Shown one piece after another: positions 34,788-44,126 of a DNA stretch of 64,000 nucleotides (positions are counted from its first letter, which is position 1; the number at the start of each line of letters is the position of its first letter). The notes beneath the pieces are model-generated. The model worked only from the letters and a program-made list of their open reading frames with translations, was not told where the DNA came from and made no database searches. The stretch comes from Sinorhizobium terangae (GTDB taxonomy: Bacteria; Pseudomonadota; Alphaproteobacteria; Rhizobiales; Rhizobiaceae). The stretch covers positions 2,170,001 to 2,234,000 of the forward strand of contig NZ_CP121659.1 in the NCBI RefSeq assembly GCF_029714365.1, read 5' to 3'. Position numbers and translations under genes: made by a program.

Positions 34788-35360
34788 TCACATCCCCTGC
34801 GGGCCGCGGTTCATCGCGGCGATACCGGTGCGGCAGACCTCGATCAGACCGAGCGGCTTCATGATGGCGATGAACTGCTCGATCTTCGACGGCTTGCCGG
34901 TGATCTCGAAGACGAAGTGCTCGATATTGGCGTCGATGACGGAGGCGCGGAAGGCATCCGCGAGCCGCAGCGCCTCCACCCGGTGATCACCGGAGCCGTG
35001 CACCTTGACAAGCGCCAGCTCCCGCTCGATCGGCCGGTCGTGGCCGAGGTTGGCGGCACGAACCGTGAGGTCGACGACCCGATGCACGGGCACCAAGCGT
35101 TCGAGCTGGTGCTTGATCTGCTCCAGCACATGCGGCGTACCGCGCGTGACGATGGTGATACGCGACAGATGCGCCTCGTGTTCGGTCTCGGAAACCGTCA
35201 GGCTCTCGATGTTGTAGCCGCGGCCGGAAAAGAGGCCGATCACGCGGGCGAGCACGCCCGGCTCATTGTCGACGAGAACGGAGAGCGTGTGCGTTTCCGC
35301 AAGCTCCGTCTCCTTGGCGATGAAATAGGCAGAGCCCGTCGGCTGAAGATGTGCACTCAT
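34788..35360 (-). CDS. ilvH: Acetolactate synthase small (regulatory) subunit
   Basis: 190 residues, full length. The N-terminal ACT domain has HTLSVLVDNEPGVLARVIGL and FSGRGYNIESLTVSETE, the valine-binding region; the C-terminal ALS domain contains LVKVHGSGDHRVEAL and FVFEITGKPSKIEQFI. It binds the large subunit and gives valine feedback control in branched-chain amino-acid synthesis. The gene follows ilvI by 22 bases in the same operon. Confidence 0.95.
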   Translation of the reverse strand: MSAHLQPTGSAYFIAKETELAETHTLSVLVDNEPGVLARVIGLFSGRGYNIESLTVSETEHEAHLSRITIVTRGTPHVLEQIKHQLERLVPVHRVVDLTVRAANLGHDRPIERELALVKVHGSGDHRVEALRLADAFRASVIDANIEHFVFEITGKPSKIEQFIAIMKPLGLIEVCRTGIAAMNRGPQGM

Positions 35361-35382
35361 TTTGTTCGTTCCTACCTTTTCA

Positions 35383-37161
35383 TCAAACGAGCTGGCGGCC
35401 CTTGGCGTCGATCGCGTTGGCGACCGCCTCGTCCGTCGCCTCGTCGGGCAACAGCATTTCGTTGTGCGCCTTGCCCGACGGGATCATCGGGAAGCAGTTG
35501 GCAAGGTTGGCGACGCGGCAGTCGAAGATGACCGGCTGCGGCGTGTCGATCATCTGGCGGATCGCCTCGTCCAGTTCGCCGGGCTTTTCGCAGCGGATGC
35601 CGACACCGCCATAGGCTTCGGCGAGCTTGACGAAATCCGGCATCGCTTCCGTATAGGAGTGCGACAGGCGGTTGCCGTGGAGCAACTGCTGCCATTGCCG
35701 GACCATGCCCATATACTGGTTGTTGAGAATGAAGATCTTGACCGGCAAGCCGTATTGGACCGCGCAGGACATTTCCTGGATGCACATCTGGATCGAGGCG
35801 TCGCCGGCGATGTCGATGACGAGGCTTTCCGGATGCGCTACCTGGACGCCGACGGCGGCCGGGAAGCCATAACCCATGGTGCCGAGGCCGCCCGAGGTCA
35901 TCCAGCGGTTCGGCTGCTCGAAACCGAAGAACTGCGCCGCCCACATCTGGTGCTGGCCGACTTCGGTGGTGATGTAGGTGTCGCGGTCCTTGGTGAGTTC
36001 ATAGAGCCGCTGGATCGCATATTGCGGCATTATGACGTCGTCATTCGGCGTGTAGGCCAGCGAATTGCGCGCTCGCCACTTGGCAATGCCGCTCCACCAG
36101 TCCTCGAGCCGCGCCTTGTCGACGGTCTTCGCCGCAGCGCGCCACAGGCGGACCATGTCCTCCAGGACCGTCGCGACGTCGCCGAGGATCGGAATGTCGA
36201 CGCGGACATTCTTGTTGATCGAGGATGGGTCGATGTCGATGTGGATCTTCTTCGAGTTCGGCGAAAACGCGTTGAGGCGGCCGGTGATGCGGTCGTCGAA
36301 ACGGGCGCCGATGCAGACCATGACGTCGCAGTCGTGCATGGCCATGTTGGCTTCGTAGGTGCCGTGCATGCCGAGCATGCCGAGCCAGTTCTTGCCGGAA
36401 TGCGGATAGGCGCCTAGCCCCATCAGCGTCGAAGTGATCGGGAAGTCGGTGAGTTCGACCAGCTCGCGCAGGAAATGCGATGCCTGCGGGCCAGAATTGA
36501 TGACGCCGCCGCCGGAATAGATGATCGGCCGGCGGGCGTTCTTCATCAGTTCGACGGCTTCCTCGATCTTCTTCAGGTCGCCCTGCGTCTTCGGCTGGTA
36601 GCTCTTCTGGGTCGGGACGGCCGAAGGCGGGGTATAGGTGCCGGTCGCGAACTGGACGTCCTTCGGAATGTCGACGACGACCGGACCGGGACGGCCGGAC
36701 TGCGAGATGCGGAAAGCCTCGTGGATGATGCGGGCGAGATCGTTGACGTCCTTGACCAGCCAGTTGTGCTTGGTGCAAGGCCGGGTGATACCGACGGTGT
36801 CGCATTCCTGGAAGGCATCCGATCCTATCAGCGGGGTCGGAACCTGGCCGGAGATGCAGACGAGCGGGATCGAATCCATCAGCGCGTCCTGGAGCGGCGT
36901 GACCGCGTTGGTCGCGCCGGGGCCGGAGGTGACGAGCATGACGCCGACCTTGCCGGTGGAGCGGGCATAGCCCTCGGCCATATGGCCGGCCCCCTGCTCG
37001 TGGCGGACCAGAATGTGCTCGATCTCTTCCTGCTGGAAGATCTCGTCATAGATCGGAAGCACGGCACCGCCGGGATAGCCGAAGATATGCTTGACGCCGT
37101 TGTCCTTCAGTGCCTGGAGAACGATCTCCGCGCCCGTCATCTGGTTTTCTGTTCCGCTCAT
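35383..37161 (-). CDS. ilvI: Acetolactate synthase large (catalytic) subunit
   Basis: 592 residues from ATG 37161. TPP-enzyme features are present: the catalytic Glu in FGYPGGAVLPIYDEIF...LVRHEQGAGHMAEGYAR, an FAD/central domain, and the TPP/Mg motif GDASIQMCIQEMSCAVQ...ILNNQYMGMVRQWQ. It joins two pyruvates to acetolactate, or pyruvate plus 2-ketobutyrate, in Val/Leu/Ile synthesis. An attenuator and leader peptide lie upstream, so expression should respond to branched-chain aminoacyl-tRNA levels. Confidence 0.96.
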   Translation of the reverse strand: MSGTENQMTGAEIVLQALKDNGVKHIFGYPGGAVLPIYDEIFQQEEIEHILVRHEQGAGHMAEGYARSTGKVGVMLVTSGPGATNAVTPLQDALMDSIPLVCISGQVPTPLIGSDAFQECDTVGITRPCTKHNWLVKDVNDLARIIHEAFRISQSGRPGPVVVDIPKDVQFATGTYTPPSAVPTQKSYQPKTQGDLKKIEEAVELMKNARRPIIYSGGGVINSGPQASHFLRELVELTDFPITSTLMGLGAYPHSGKNWLGMLGMHGTYEANMAMHDCDVMVCIGARFDDRITGRLNAFSPNSKKIHIDIDPSSINKNVRVDIPILGDVATVLEDMVRLWRAAAKTVDKARLEDWWSGIAKWRARNSLAYTPNDDVIMPQYAIQRLYELTKDRDTYITTEVGQHQMWAAQFFGFEQPNRWMTSGGLGTMGYGFPAAVGVQVAHPESLVIDIAGDASIQMCIQEMSCAVQYGLPVKIFILNNQYMGMVRQWQQLLHGNRLSHSYTEAMPDFVKLAEAYGGVGIRCEKPGELDEAIRQMIDTPQPVIFDCRVANLANCFPMIPSGKAHNEMLLPDEATDEAVANAIDAKGRQLV

Positions 37162-37217
37162 TGGCCTGCTTCCGTCCCTTTTCAAGGTTTGGGGTGTGAT
37201 TAGCTTTTCTCAGGGCA

Positions 37218-37243
37218 TAAAAAAAGGCCCCTTCAGGAGCCTC
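37218..37243 (-). terminator. Attenuator terminator of ilvIH
   Basis: On the minus strand GGCTCCTGAAGGGGCC (37241-37226) forms a hairpin followed by TTTTTTT, between the leader peptide and ilvI. Upstream, GCGCATGGG and CCCATGCGC (with inner GGATGGT/ACCATCC) form a competing pause hairpin, as expected for translation-coupled attenuation. Confidence 0.85.
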
Positions 37244-37274
37244 GTTCAGCGCATGGGTGGCTACTGCCGGATGG

Positions 37275-37331
37275 TTACACCATCCTGCCCATGCGCCGTC
37301 CCACCACAAGAATAACCGCGAAATTTTTCAT
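37275..37331 (-). CDS. ilv leader peptide controlling attenuation
   Basis: An 18-residue frame from ATG 37331 to TAA 37275 reads MKNFAVILVVGRRMGRMV. The run Val-Ile-Leu-Val-Val is the regulatory stretch expected for control by branched-chain aminoacyl-tRNAs. It ends within the pause hairpin and lies about 30 bases before the terminator hairpin in front of ilvI. When charged tRNAs are scarce the ribosome would stall in this run, prevent terminator formation and allow ilvIH transcription. Confidence 0.88.
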   Translation of the reverse strand: MKNFAVILVVGRRMGRMV

Positions 37332-37489
37332 GGGGCGATTTGATAAACAGAAAAATCCTGCCCGTCAACGCCTTTTCCGACTGCGCGCAGAACGGCGGAA
37401 AACAGCGACATACTTCGATAAGAGCACGAAACCACTTATTAAATCCGCCCCGCTAATCTATCGAGCTATTCGTCGCGTGAGGTGCTGAG

Positions 37490-39529
37490 TTGCTCGACAG
37501 TAATCTTCATTCCTCGGTCCGTGCCGGAGAGCAGGATCGCCGTGACACCCTTAAACCAGGTAATCGCTTCCTCGGCCGTGTCGTTGGCTGCAGCGGTTCG
37601 CGCGCAACGATCGCCGCAGTTGCCGAAAACGGCGAAACCTCGCTGACGGAGCTCTGGTCGGTCGGTCGCCTGATTTCCATTTCCGTGGGCGCCAACCGCG
37701 TCGTGGCGCTCGTCTATGCAATGCAGACGGTCGCCAGCGAATGGGGCGAGCAAGCGAACAACACCTTCCGCATCGAGGTCGAGTTGATGGGCGAGGTCCA
37801 AACCGACCCCGACGGGCGCGAATCCTTCTCCACCGGGATCAGCCAATATCCCTATCTCGGCGCGATCGCCCACCGCATCCGCGCCACCGACCTTGCCCGC
37901 ATCTATGAGTCGAGCCAGACGGACAGTTGCGTTATCGGCAAGCTGACCCAGGACGAGAGCCTTGACGCCACGATCCACGTGCCGTCGATGCTCGCCAAGC
38001 ATTTTGCCATCGTCGGAACGACCGGCGTCGGCAAATCGACCGCCGTCACGCTGCTTCTGCACAAGGCGATTGCCGCCGACCCGAAGCTGCGTGTGCTGAT
38101 CCTCGACCCGCACAATGAGTTCGCTGCCGCTTTCCCGGAGCATGCAGTCGTCATCGACACGGACACGCTCGACCTCCCCTTCTGGCTCTTCCGGCTGGAA
38201 GAATTCGCTGAAGTGATTTTCCGCGGTCGGCCGCCCGTTCCGGAAGAGCTCGACATCCTGCGCGATGTCATTCCCGATGCGAAGAAGGCCTTCAAGGGCG
38301 GCGAATCCGGCCTGATGCGCCGCCAGAACGAAAAGAGTTCGATCACGGTCGACACACCGGTGCCCTATCGGATCGCCGATCTTCTGGCGATGATCGACGA
38401 GCGCATCGGCCGGCTGGAGGGCCGCACGGACAAGCCGCATCTGCGTTCGCTCAAGATCAAGATCATCTCCGCGATCAACGATCCGCGCTACCATTTCATG
38501 TTCTCGTCGAACACGATCACTGATACGATCCAGGACACGATCGCCAAAATCTTCCGCATCCCTGGCGAAGGCCGGCCGATTGCCACTTTCGAACTCGCCG
38601 GCATCCCTTCGGAAGTCGTCAATTCGGTCGCATCGGTGCTCTGCCGCATGGCTTTCGAAATCGGGCTCTGGAGCGACGGCGGCATCCACATGCTGGTCGT
38701 CTGCGAAGAGGCGCACCGCTACGTTCCGGCCGACGCCTCGCTCGGTTTCCTGCCGACCCGTCAGGCGATCGCGCGCATCGCCAAGGAAGGCCGCAAATAC
38801 GGCGTTTCGCTCGGCATCATCACGCAGCGTCCGGGTGAGCTCGACCCCACGATCCTGTCGCAATGCTCCACCGTCTTCGCCATGCGACTTGCCAATGATC
38901 GCGACCAGGAGATCATCCGCTCGGCGATCTCGAACTCGTCGATCTCCACCACCAGCTTCATCTCCTCGATTGGCAACGGCGAAGCCATCGCCTTCGGTGA
39001 GGCAGTCGCTGTGCCAATGCGCATGCGCTTCACCCGCGTCGAGGACCGGCACCTTCCGCGTGCCCACGGCATCACCGACAAGCCGGACGAGGATGCGTCC
39101 CCGAGCGTCGACCTGCGGTCGATCGTCAGCCGGATGCGGGCGATCTCCGGGCCTGACATCTCAAACTTCCAGCAGAGCTACCTGGCAGCGCAGAGCGCCA
39201 AGGCCCCGACCCTTGAAGACGATTGGCCTATTCAGGAAATCGCCCACGGCGCCATCCAGCCATCCGAGCCTGAAGCTTGGCACGAGCCGGAGATCGAGCC
39301 CTACCGGCCGGACATGCTTCCGCGCGCCGAGCCGGTTAACCCGCAGCTCGAGCGTTTCAACCAGATCCGCGAGCAGATCCTCTCCGGCCAGGCCGAAAGG
39401 GACAGCGGTCCGAGACCGCAAGCCCCGGACCCACGCCTCGCGCAGCCGGCAACCGAGCCGCGCCGCGAGGGCTCGTCGCTGCGCGAGAGCCTGCTCAAAC
39501 GCCCGCTCGGCAGCCTCATCCGCAAATAG
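37490..39529 (+). CDS. HerA-like ATPase (DUF87 helicase/translocase)
   Basis: 679 residues from TTG 37490. N-terminal HerA-like beta-barrel, then the ATPase with Walker A GTTGVGKS (176-183), ILDPHNEF, Walker B MLVVCEEAHRYVP and an arginine-finger region ARIAKEGRKYGVSLGIITQR. The C-terminal 130 residues are Pro/Glu-rich and probably disordered. HerA-type proteins are hexameric DNA translocases, in some systems paired with a NurA nuclease, and some act in phage defence. No NurA or other partner is adjacent, so a housekeeping role is likely. Well conserved in rhizobia. Confidence 0.85.
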   Translation: MLDSNLHSSVRAGEQDRRDTLKPGNRFLGRVVGCSGSRATIAAVAENGETSLTELWSVGRLISISVGANRVVALVYAMQTVASEWGEQANNTFRIEVELMGEVQTDPDGRESFSTGISQYPYLGAIAHRIRATDLARIYESSQTDSCVIGKLTQDESLDATIHVPSMLAKHFAIVGTTGVGKSTAVTLLLHKAIAADPKLRVLILDPHNEFAAAFPEHAVVIDTDTLDLPFWLFRLEEFAEVIFRGRPPVPEELDILRDVIPDAKKAFKGGESGLMRRQNEKSSITVDTPVPYRIADLLAMIDERIGRLEGRTDKPHLRSLKIKIISAINDPRYHFMFSSNTITDTIQDTIAKIFRIPGEGRPIATFELAGIPSEVVNSVASVLCRMAFEIGLWSDGGIHMLVVCEEAHRYVPADASLGFLPTRQAIARIAKEGRKYGVSLGIITQRPGELDPTILSQCSTVFAMRLANDRDQEIIRSAISNSSISTTSFISSIGNGEAIAFGEAVAVPMRMRFTRVEDRHLPRAHGITDKPDEDASPSVDLRSIVSRMRAISGPDISNFQQSYLAAQSAKAPTLEDDWPIQEIAHGAIQPSEPEAWHEPEIEPYRPDMLPRAEPVNPQLERFNQIREQILSGQAERDSGPRPQAPDPRLAQPATEPRREGSSLRESLLKRPLGSLIRK

Positions 39530-39752
39530 GTCGCGACAACGCGGAATGCCTTCCCCTCACCTCGCGGTCGTCACGGCGCGTCCGCGCCGGTGAACGCCCA
39601 GGCAAGTCACCTTCCTTCACTCGCGCTTGCAATCGTGAGTTGACAAACCTGTGACGCGGACGAATCCTTCCTGTTGCAACATCAAGGCGGCCGAACTTCA
39701 AGGAATGCATCGACTGGACAGCACATAGCGGCGGCAATCCCGGGAGGAGCAG

Positions 39753-41888
39753 ATGTCCGTTTTGTCGACCATGCCTCCGCGCAAACTCCGAATCTTCGCC
39801 TTCGACCCGAGCATGGGGCGACGACACGAAACGCTGCCGCTCAACGAAGTGATCGTTTCGATCCCTTGGGAGATGGACAAGCTCGACCCCGGCGTTCCGT
39901 TCGTCGGTCCGGTCGGCGAATATGTCGAGGTCGTTGACTTCGACCCGTCGCTCGATCTCGTCTACAGGCCGGTCAATCTGCACGATCCGAGCTTGCTCGC
40001 CGACAATGGTCTAAGGCCCGCGGAATGGAACCCGCAATTCCACCAGCAGATGACCTATGCCGTGGCGATGAACACCATCGTCAATTTCGAAAGCGCCCTT
40101 GGCCGTGTCGCGCTCTGGGCGCCGCGCGACCGCGACGAAAAAGGCCGCTGGATCAATCCGCAATATGTGCAGCGCCTGCGCATCTATCCGCATGCGCTGC
40201 GTGACGCCAATGCCTATTACAGCCCCGAGAAAAAGGCCCTGCTTTTCGGCTATTTCGCGGCCGGAGAAGGCCAATCCGGGGCGCCTGCCGGGACCATCAT
40301 ATTCACGTGCCTCTCCCACGACATCATCGCCCACGAAACGTCGCATGCCCTGCTCGACGGCATGCATCCCCGCTTCAGCGAGGCGACCAATCCGGACGTG
40401 CTGGCGCTGCACGAAGCCTTCGCGGACATCGTCGCGATCTTCCAGCATTTCTCCTATCCGGACGTGTTGAAGGACCAGATCGCCCGCACGCGCGGCGACC
40501 TCGAGAGCCAGAACCTGCTCGGCCAGCTCGCCCAGGAATTCGGCCAGGTCCTCGGCCGCGGAACGGCGCTGCGCGACGCGCTCGGCGGCTGGAAGGACGG
40601 CATCTGGCGAGCGCACGAGCCCAATCCGAGGCTTCTGCGCGAGACGGAAGAGGTGCATGACCGCGGTGCCATTCTGGTGGCCGCCGTGTTCCGGGCGTTC
40701 CTGTCGATTTATCGCGCGCGCATATCCGATCTCCTGCGCATCGCGTCGAGCGGCACGGGCATTTTGCCGGCGGGCGCACTGCACCCCGATCTCATCAACC
40801 GGCTGGCCAAGGAGGCATCGAAATCGGCCCGGCACATCCTGCAGATGTGCATCCGCGCGCTCGACTACTGTCCGCCCGTCGACGTCACCTTCGGCGACTA
40901 TCTGCGCGCGATCATTACCGCCGATCGCGATCTCTACCCTGAGGACGAGCACAACTACCGCGTCGCAGTGATGGAGGCCTTTTTGGCTTGGGGTATTGTT
41001 CCGCGCGACATGCCGATCGTCTCGGTCCAGACGCTGCTCTGGCCGACGATGGCCGAAGCAGCGGCCGACTACAAAGCCGCCTTTCCCAGCCTCAGCGATC
41101 TCAAAGCTGATGTCGCCTATCTGCTTTCGCGGCCACTCGAAATGATCGACGAACTCAAAAGTCGCAGCGATTTCCACGACAGCGAGGGCCAGAAATTCCT
41201 CGACGGGCTGGACCGCACCGCACAGGAAATTTTTAATGAACTGAACAAGGCGATGGGCAACCGCCTGCCGCAGACCGCCAAGCGGTCGAAATCGTCGCTC
41301 CGGGAAATCCTCGGACGCAATCTCCTGGAGCTCGGCCTCGAGGCCGACCGCAAGGTCGAATGGCTGGCGCGCGACCTCTACGGGCGGCTGTTCTGGGGAT
41401 TGATCACCGAGGCCAAGAATGCGCCGCTTCGCGATATCATCCGCATCAGGACCGACGTCGACGCACCGGCGACGGTCCGGCGCAGCAAGATCGTCGACAG
41501 TCCGGCCATCGAGGTGCACAGCGTCCGCATGGCCGCACGCCGCGGCAACCGCGACCAGATGGAGCGCGAATATGTCGTCGAACTGACGCAGACCCGCCAT
41601 GGTTACCTCGACCCCAAGAAGCAGGAGGCGGCGGACAAGGGTAAGCCGCCGAGAGGTCCCCACGATTTCTATTTTCGCCGCGGCTGCACGCTGCTCATCG
41701 ACGCCGAGACTTTCGAGATCCGCCGGGTCATCCGCACGCCCGGCGACATCTGCGACGACGCCGAGCTCGAAAGAATGCGGGCCTACCTGACCCGACAGGC
41801 GCGGAGGCGGGAAAACGCCTTCACCGCTGGCGGGAGCAAACCCGTTCGACCTGAGATTTTCGCCCATCTTCACCGACAGGGGAGCTAG
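39753..41888 (+). CDS. Large thermolysin-like (gluzincin) zinc metallopeptidase
   Basis: 711 residues. Zinc motif HETSH at 194-198, third ligand Glu221 in HEAFAD and candidate proton donor His302 in EVHDRG. This order resembles M4 peptidases with larger spacing, and the same motifs occur in the operon peptidase at 15652-16836. No signal peptide is evident. The C-terminal 400 residues are of unknown fold. The next gene (MBL-fold hydrolase) starts three bases after the stop, indicating an operon. Substrate unknown. Confidence 0.7.
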   Translation: MSVLSTMPPRKLRIFAFDPSMGRRHETLPLNEVIVSIPWEMDKLDPGVPFVGPVGEYVEVVDFDPSLDLVYRPVNLHDPSLLADNGLRPAEWNPQFHQQMTYAVAMNTIVNFESALGRVALWAPRDRDEKGRWINPQYVQRLRIYPHALRDANAYYSPEKKALLFGYFAAGEGQSGAPAGTIIFTCLSHDIIAHETSHALLDGMHPRFSEATNPDVLALHEAFADIVAIFQHFSYPDVLKDQIARTRGDLESQNLLGQLAQEFGQVLGRGTALRDALGGWKDGIWRAHEPNPRLLRETEEVHDRGAILVAAVFRAFLSIYRARISDLLRIASSGTGILPAGALHPDLINRLAKEASKSARHILQMCIRALDYCPPVDVTFGDYLRAIITADRDLYPEDEHNYRVAVMEAFLAWGIVPRDMPIVSVQTLLWPTMAEAAADYKAAFPSLSDLKADVAYLLSRPLEMIDELKSRSDFHDSEGQKFLDGLDRTAQEIFNELNKAMGNRLPQTAKRSKSSLREILGRNLLELGLEADRKVEWLARDLYGRLFWGLITEAKNAPLRDIIRIRTDVDAPATVRRSKIVDSPAIEVHSVRMAARRGNRDQMEREYVVELTQTRHGYLDPKKQEAADKGKPPRGPHDFYFRRGCTLLIDAETFEIRRVIRTPGDICDDAELERMRAYLTRQARRRENAFTAGGSKPVRPEIFAHLHRQGS

Positions 41889-41891
41889 GAG

Positions 41892-43439
41892 ATGCCCAGA
41901 ATGGAGGCGCCCGAGTCCGGTGTCACGGTGCGCATGTATCGGCAAGGCCATGGCGACTGTTTTCTTCTGGCGATGCGCAAGGTGGACGGCAGTGCCTTTT
42001 ACATGCTGATCGACTGCGGCCTGTGGACGAACTCCGAAATCAAGCCCGACCAGACGATCGACAAGGTGATCGCCGACATCGCCGAAGCGACCGCCAACCG
42101 ATTGGACGTCGTGCTGGTGACCCATGAGCACATGGATCACGTCAACGGCTTTGCGGCGAAGGATCCCGCGACGAGAAAGCCATGCTTCGACCCGATCGAG
42201 ATCGGCGAGCTCTGGCTGGGATGGACCGAGGATGGTGATGATCCGTTCGCCAACAGCCTGCGCGAGCGCTTCCACGACACGCTGCTCGCCCTGATGGGCG
42301 CCGACGAGCGGCTCGAGCGTGCGGGCTTCGGTATCCATTCGCCGAACCGCACGATGCTGCGCGATCTCCTTTCCTTCGAGACCGGAGAGGATGCAGCCGA
42401 CGCGCTTCGCGAACGCTTCAGAAAGGTCAAACGGCAACACCCGGCACTCTCTCCTCGAAGACAGGGCGCGCTTGCCATCGAAGGGATCACCAACAAGCGC
42501 GCCATCAAATATTTGCGCGACCGCATTGCCGGCGATCCGGTTTTCCTGCGACCCGACCATGAGCCCTACCGACTGCCGGGCGTCGATGGCGTGCGAGTCT
42601 ACGCGCTCGGACCGCCGCGCGACATCGAGCTGCTGCTTTCGCTGGAACCTCAGGGCGAGGAGGAATTCAGACTGTCGGCCGACGGAGCGACGCTGAGCCT
42701 GCTTGCGGCGACGGTCGACGGCGGCCCGGAGGACGCCAACCGCGCCTTCGACCCGCGCTTCGGCATTTCGCGCAAGAACGTCGAACAGGGGCCTGATGCG
42801 TTTCTGAAGGCGTTTTTTGCCGACCACTACGGCGTCAAAGGCAAGCGGGGTTCCGCCGAGGCCTGGCGGCAGATCGATAGCGACTGGCTTGAGAGCGGGG
42901 AAACGCTGGCTCTCCGGCTGAATGACGAGGTGAACAACACCAGCCTCGTTATCGCGATCGAACTTCCCGGAACCGGCAAGGTGCTGCTTTTCACCGGCGA
43001 CGCCCAGCGTGGCAACTGGGTCTCCTGGGCGCCGCTCAAATGGAATGTCAATGGCAGGATCATCACGGCGCGCGATCTTCTCGGCCGCACGGTTCTCTAC
43101 AAGGTCGGCCATCACGGCAGCCACAATGCCACGCTCGACGGCAGCGTGGCGGCGGACTATGCCAACCTTTCCTGGCTGGCAAGCAACGCCTTCCAGGACG
43201 AATTCGTGGCGATGATCCCGGCCAATACGCCCTGGGCGGCGCACAAGGACAAGCCGTGGGAGCACCCGCTTCGCTTCATCGAGGAGAGGCTCCTGCAAAA
43301 GGCTCGCGGTCGCGTGTTCCGCAGCGATGTCGACCATGTCGCTAAACCCGGTGACATCGCTGCCGACGAGTGGCAAAGATTCAAGCGGACCGAAACCGAC
43401 CTCTTCTTTGGATACACCGTCGCCGACACCGCGGCATAG
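41892..43439 (+). CDS. MBL-fold metallohydrolase, ComEC/Rec2 C-terminal-like
   Basis: 515 residues. The HxHxDH zinc motif is THEHMDH (77-83), and LLFTGDAQRGNWVSW and VLYKVGHHGSHNATLDGS supply the further ligands of the MBL family (GDA and GHHGSHNA as in ComEC-type domains). No membrane segments, so a soluble hydrolase. It is three bases downstream of the metallopeptidase gene, so a two-enzyme system is likely. The reaction (nuclease, phosphodiesterase or other) is unknown. Confidence 0.8.
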   Translation: MPRMEAPESGVTVRMYRQGHGDCFLLAMRKVDGSAFYMLIDCGLWTNSEIKPDQTIDKVIADIAEATANRLDVVLVTHEHMDHVNGFAAKDPATRKPCFDPIEIGELWLGWTEDGDDPFANSLRERFHDTLLALMGADERLERAGFGIHSPNRTMLRDLLSFETGEDAADALRERFRKVKRQHPALSPRRQGALAIEGITNKRAIKYLRDRIAGDPVFLRPDHEPYRLPGVDGVRVYALGPPRDIELLLSLEPQGEEEFRLSADGATLSLLAATVDGGPEDANRAFDPRFGISRKNVEQGPDAFLKAFFADHYGVKGKRGSAEAWRQIDSDWLESGETLALRLNDEVNNTSLVIAIELPGTGKVLLFTGDAQRGNWVSWAPLKWNVNGRIITARDLLGRTVLYKVGHHGSHNATLDGSVAADYANLSWLASNAFQDEFVAMIPANTPWAAHKDKPWEHPLRFIEERLLQKARGRVFRSDVDHVAKPGDIAADEWQRFKRTETDLFFGYTVADTAA

Positions 43440-43670
43440 GCAGCGATGGGAGACCCTTCATATCGCGCCGAAGGCCTCGCCCGGATAGGAAGCCCTACTT
43501 CGCCTACTGCACCTCGACCTATTGCGATACCGGGGTCGGTTGGAAACTCGTGCAGCACCAGCAAGCGGCGACTGGCTGATGGGCCGGCGCTGCCGGCACG
43601 TCGTAGGAACCGCGCGGCACGGGCGCGCGTTTTCATTCAAACTGCTTAAATAAAATCCAGGACCGGAATC

Positions 43671-44102
43671 ATGGAAGAGATCCTCCGACGCTTCTTCGAG
43701 CGGTACGAAACCATGGCCAATCGCGTGCTCGCCAACGAAATTGACGTTGACGAGACGACCTTCGCTTTCGCCTCGGAGTTCATCGCCGCTTCGCCTGCAG
43801 GTGTGCTTGCCGGCAAGAACGACGACAGCCTGCAGGTCTCGATGGCGAGGGGCTATGCCCGCTATCGCGCGATCGGCACCAAGGAGTTGAAGATCCGCAA
43901 GACCACCGTCACGCCGATCGACAACCAGCATTTCCTCGTCAAGATCGACTGGCGCTCCACCTACGACGTTGAGGACAGCCCGGACGTGGCTATCGATTTC
44001 GAGGTCCACTATCTGGTCCAGGTACGCAACGACGAGCCCAAGATCTTCGGCTGGATCAGTGGCGATGAGGAAGCCGTGCTGAAGGAGCACGGCATCGGCT
44101 GA
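43671..44102 (+). CDS. NTF2-like / SnoaL-type small protein
   Basis: 143 residues. The pattern (an N-terminal helix LRRFFERYETMANRVLANEI, then strands KTTVTPIDNQHFLVKIDWRS and FEVHYLVQ) fits the NTF2-like cone fold used for ligand binding or small-molecule reactions. No catalytic residue pattern is clear. It lies between the MBL gene and convergent miaA, and its function is unknown. Confidence 0.6.
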   Translation: MEEILRRFFERYETMANRVLANEIDVDETTFAFASEFIAASPAGVLAGKNDDSLQVSMARGYARYRAIGTKELKIRKTTVTPIDNQHFLVKIDWRSTYDVEDSPDVAIDFEVHYLVQVRNDEPKIFGWISGDEEAVLKEHGIG

Positions 44103-44103
44103 T

Positions 44104-44126
44104 ACAGCAATTCAAAGTGTTACAGT
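44104..44126 (-). repeat. Fragment of the dispersed intergenic repeat, copy D
   Basis: On the minus strand ACACTTTGAATTGCTGTA matches the core of copies A-C with few changes. It includes the miaA stop codon region, so the repeat end abuts or overlaps the gene end. Confidence 0.45.

Noticed and set aside
35362..36417. A 351-codon plus-strand frame opposite ilvI
   Set aside because: Composition typical of the antisense of a GC-rich gene; ilvI is certain.
37466..39067. A 533-codon minus-strand frame opposite the HerA-like gene
   Set aside because: No motif, biased composition, and full overlap with a well-supported ATPase gene.
40011..43376. A 1121-codon open frame on the minus strand opposite the peptidase/MBL genes
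   Set aside because: It is an antisense shadow in high-GC sequence: its translation is rich in Arg/His/Gln with no domain, while both plus-strand genes carry clear catalytic motifs and ribosome sites.
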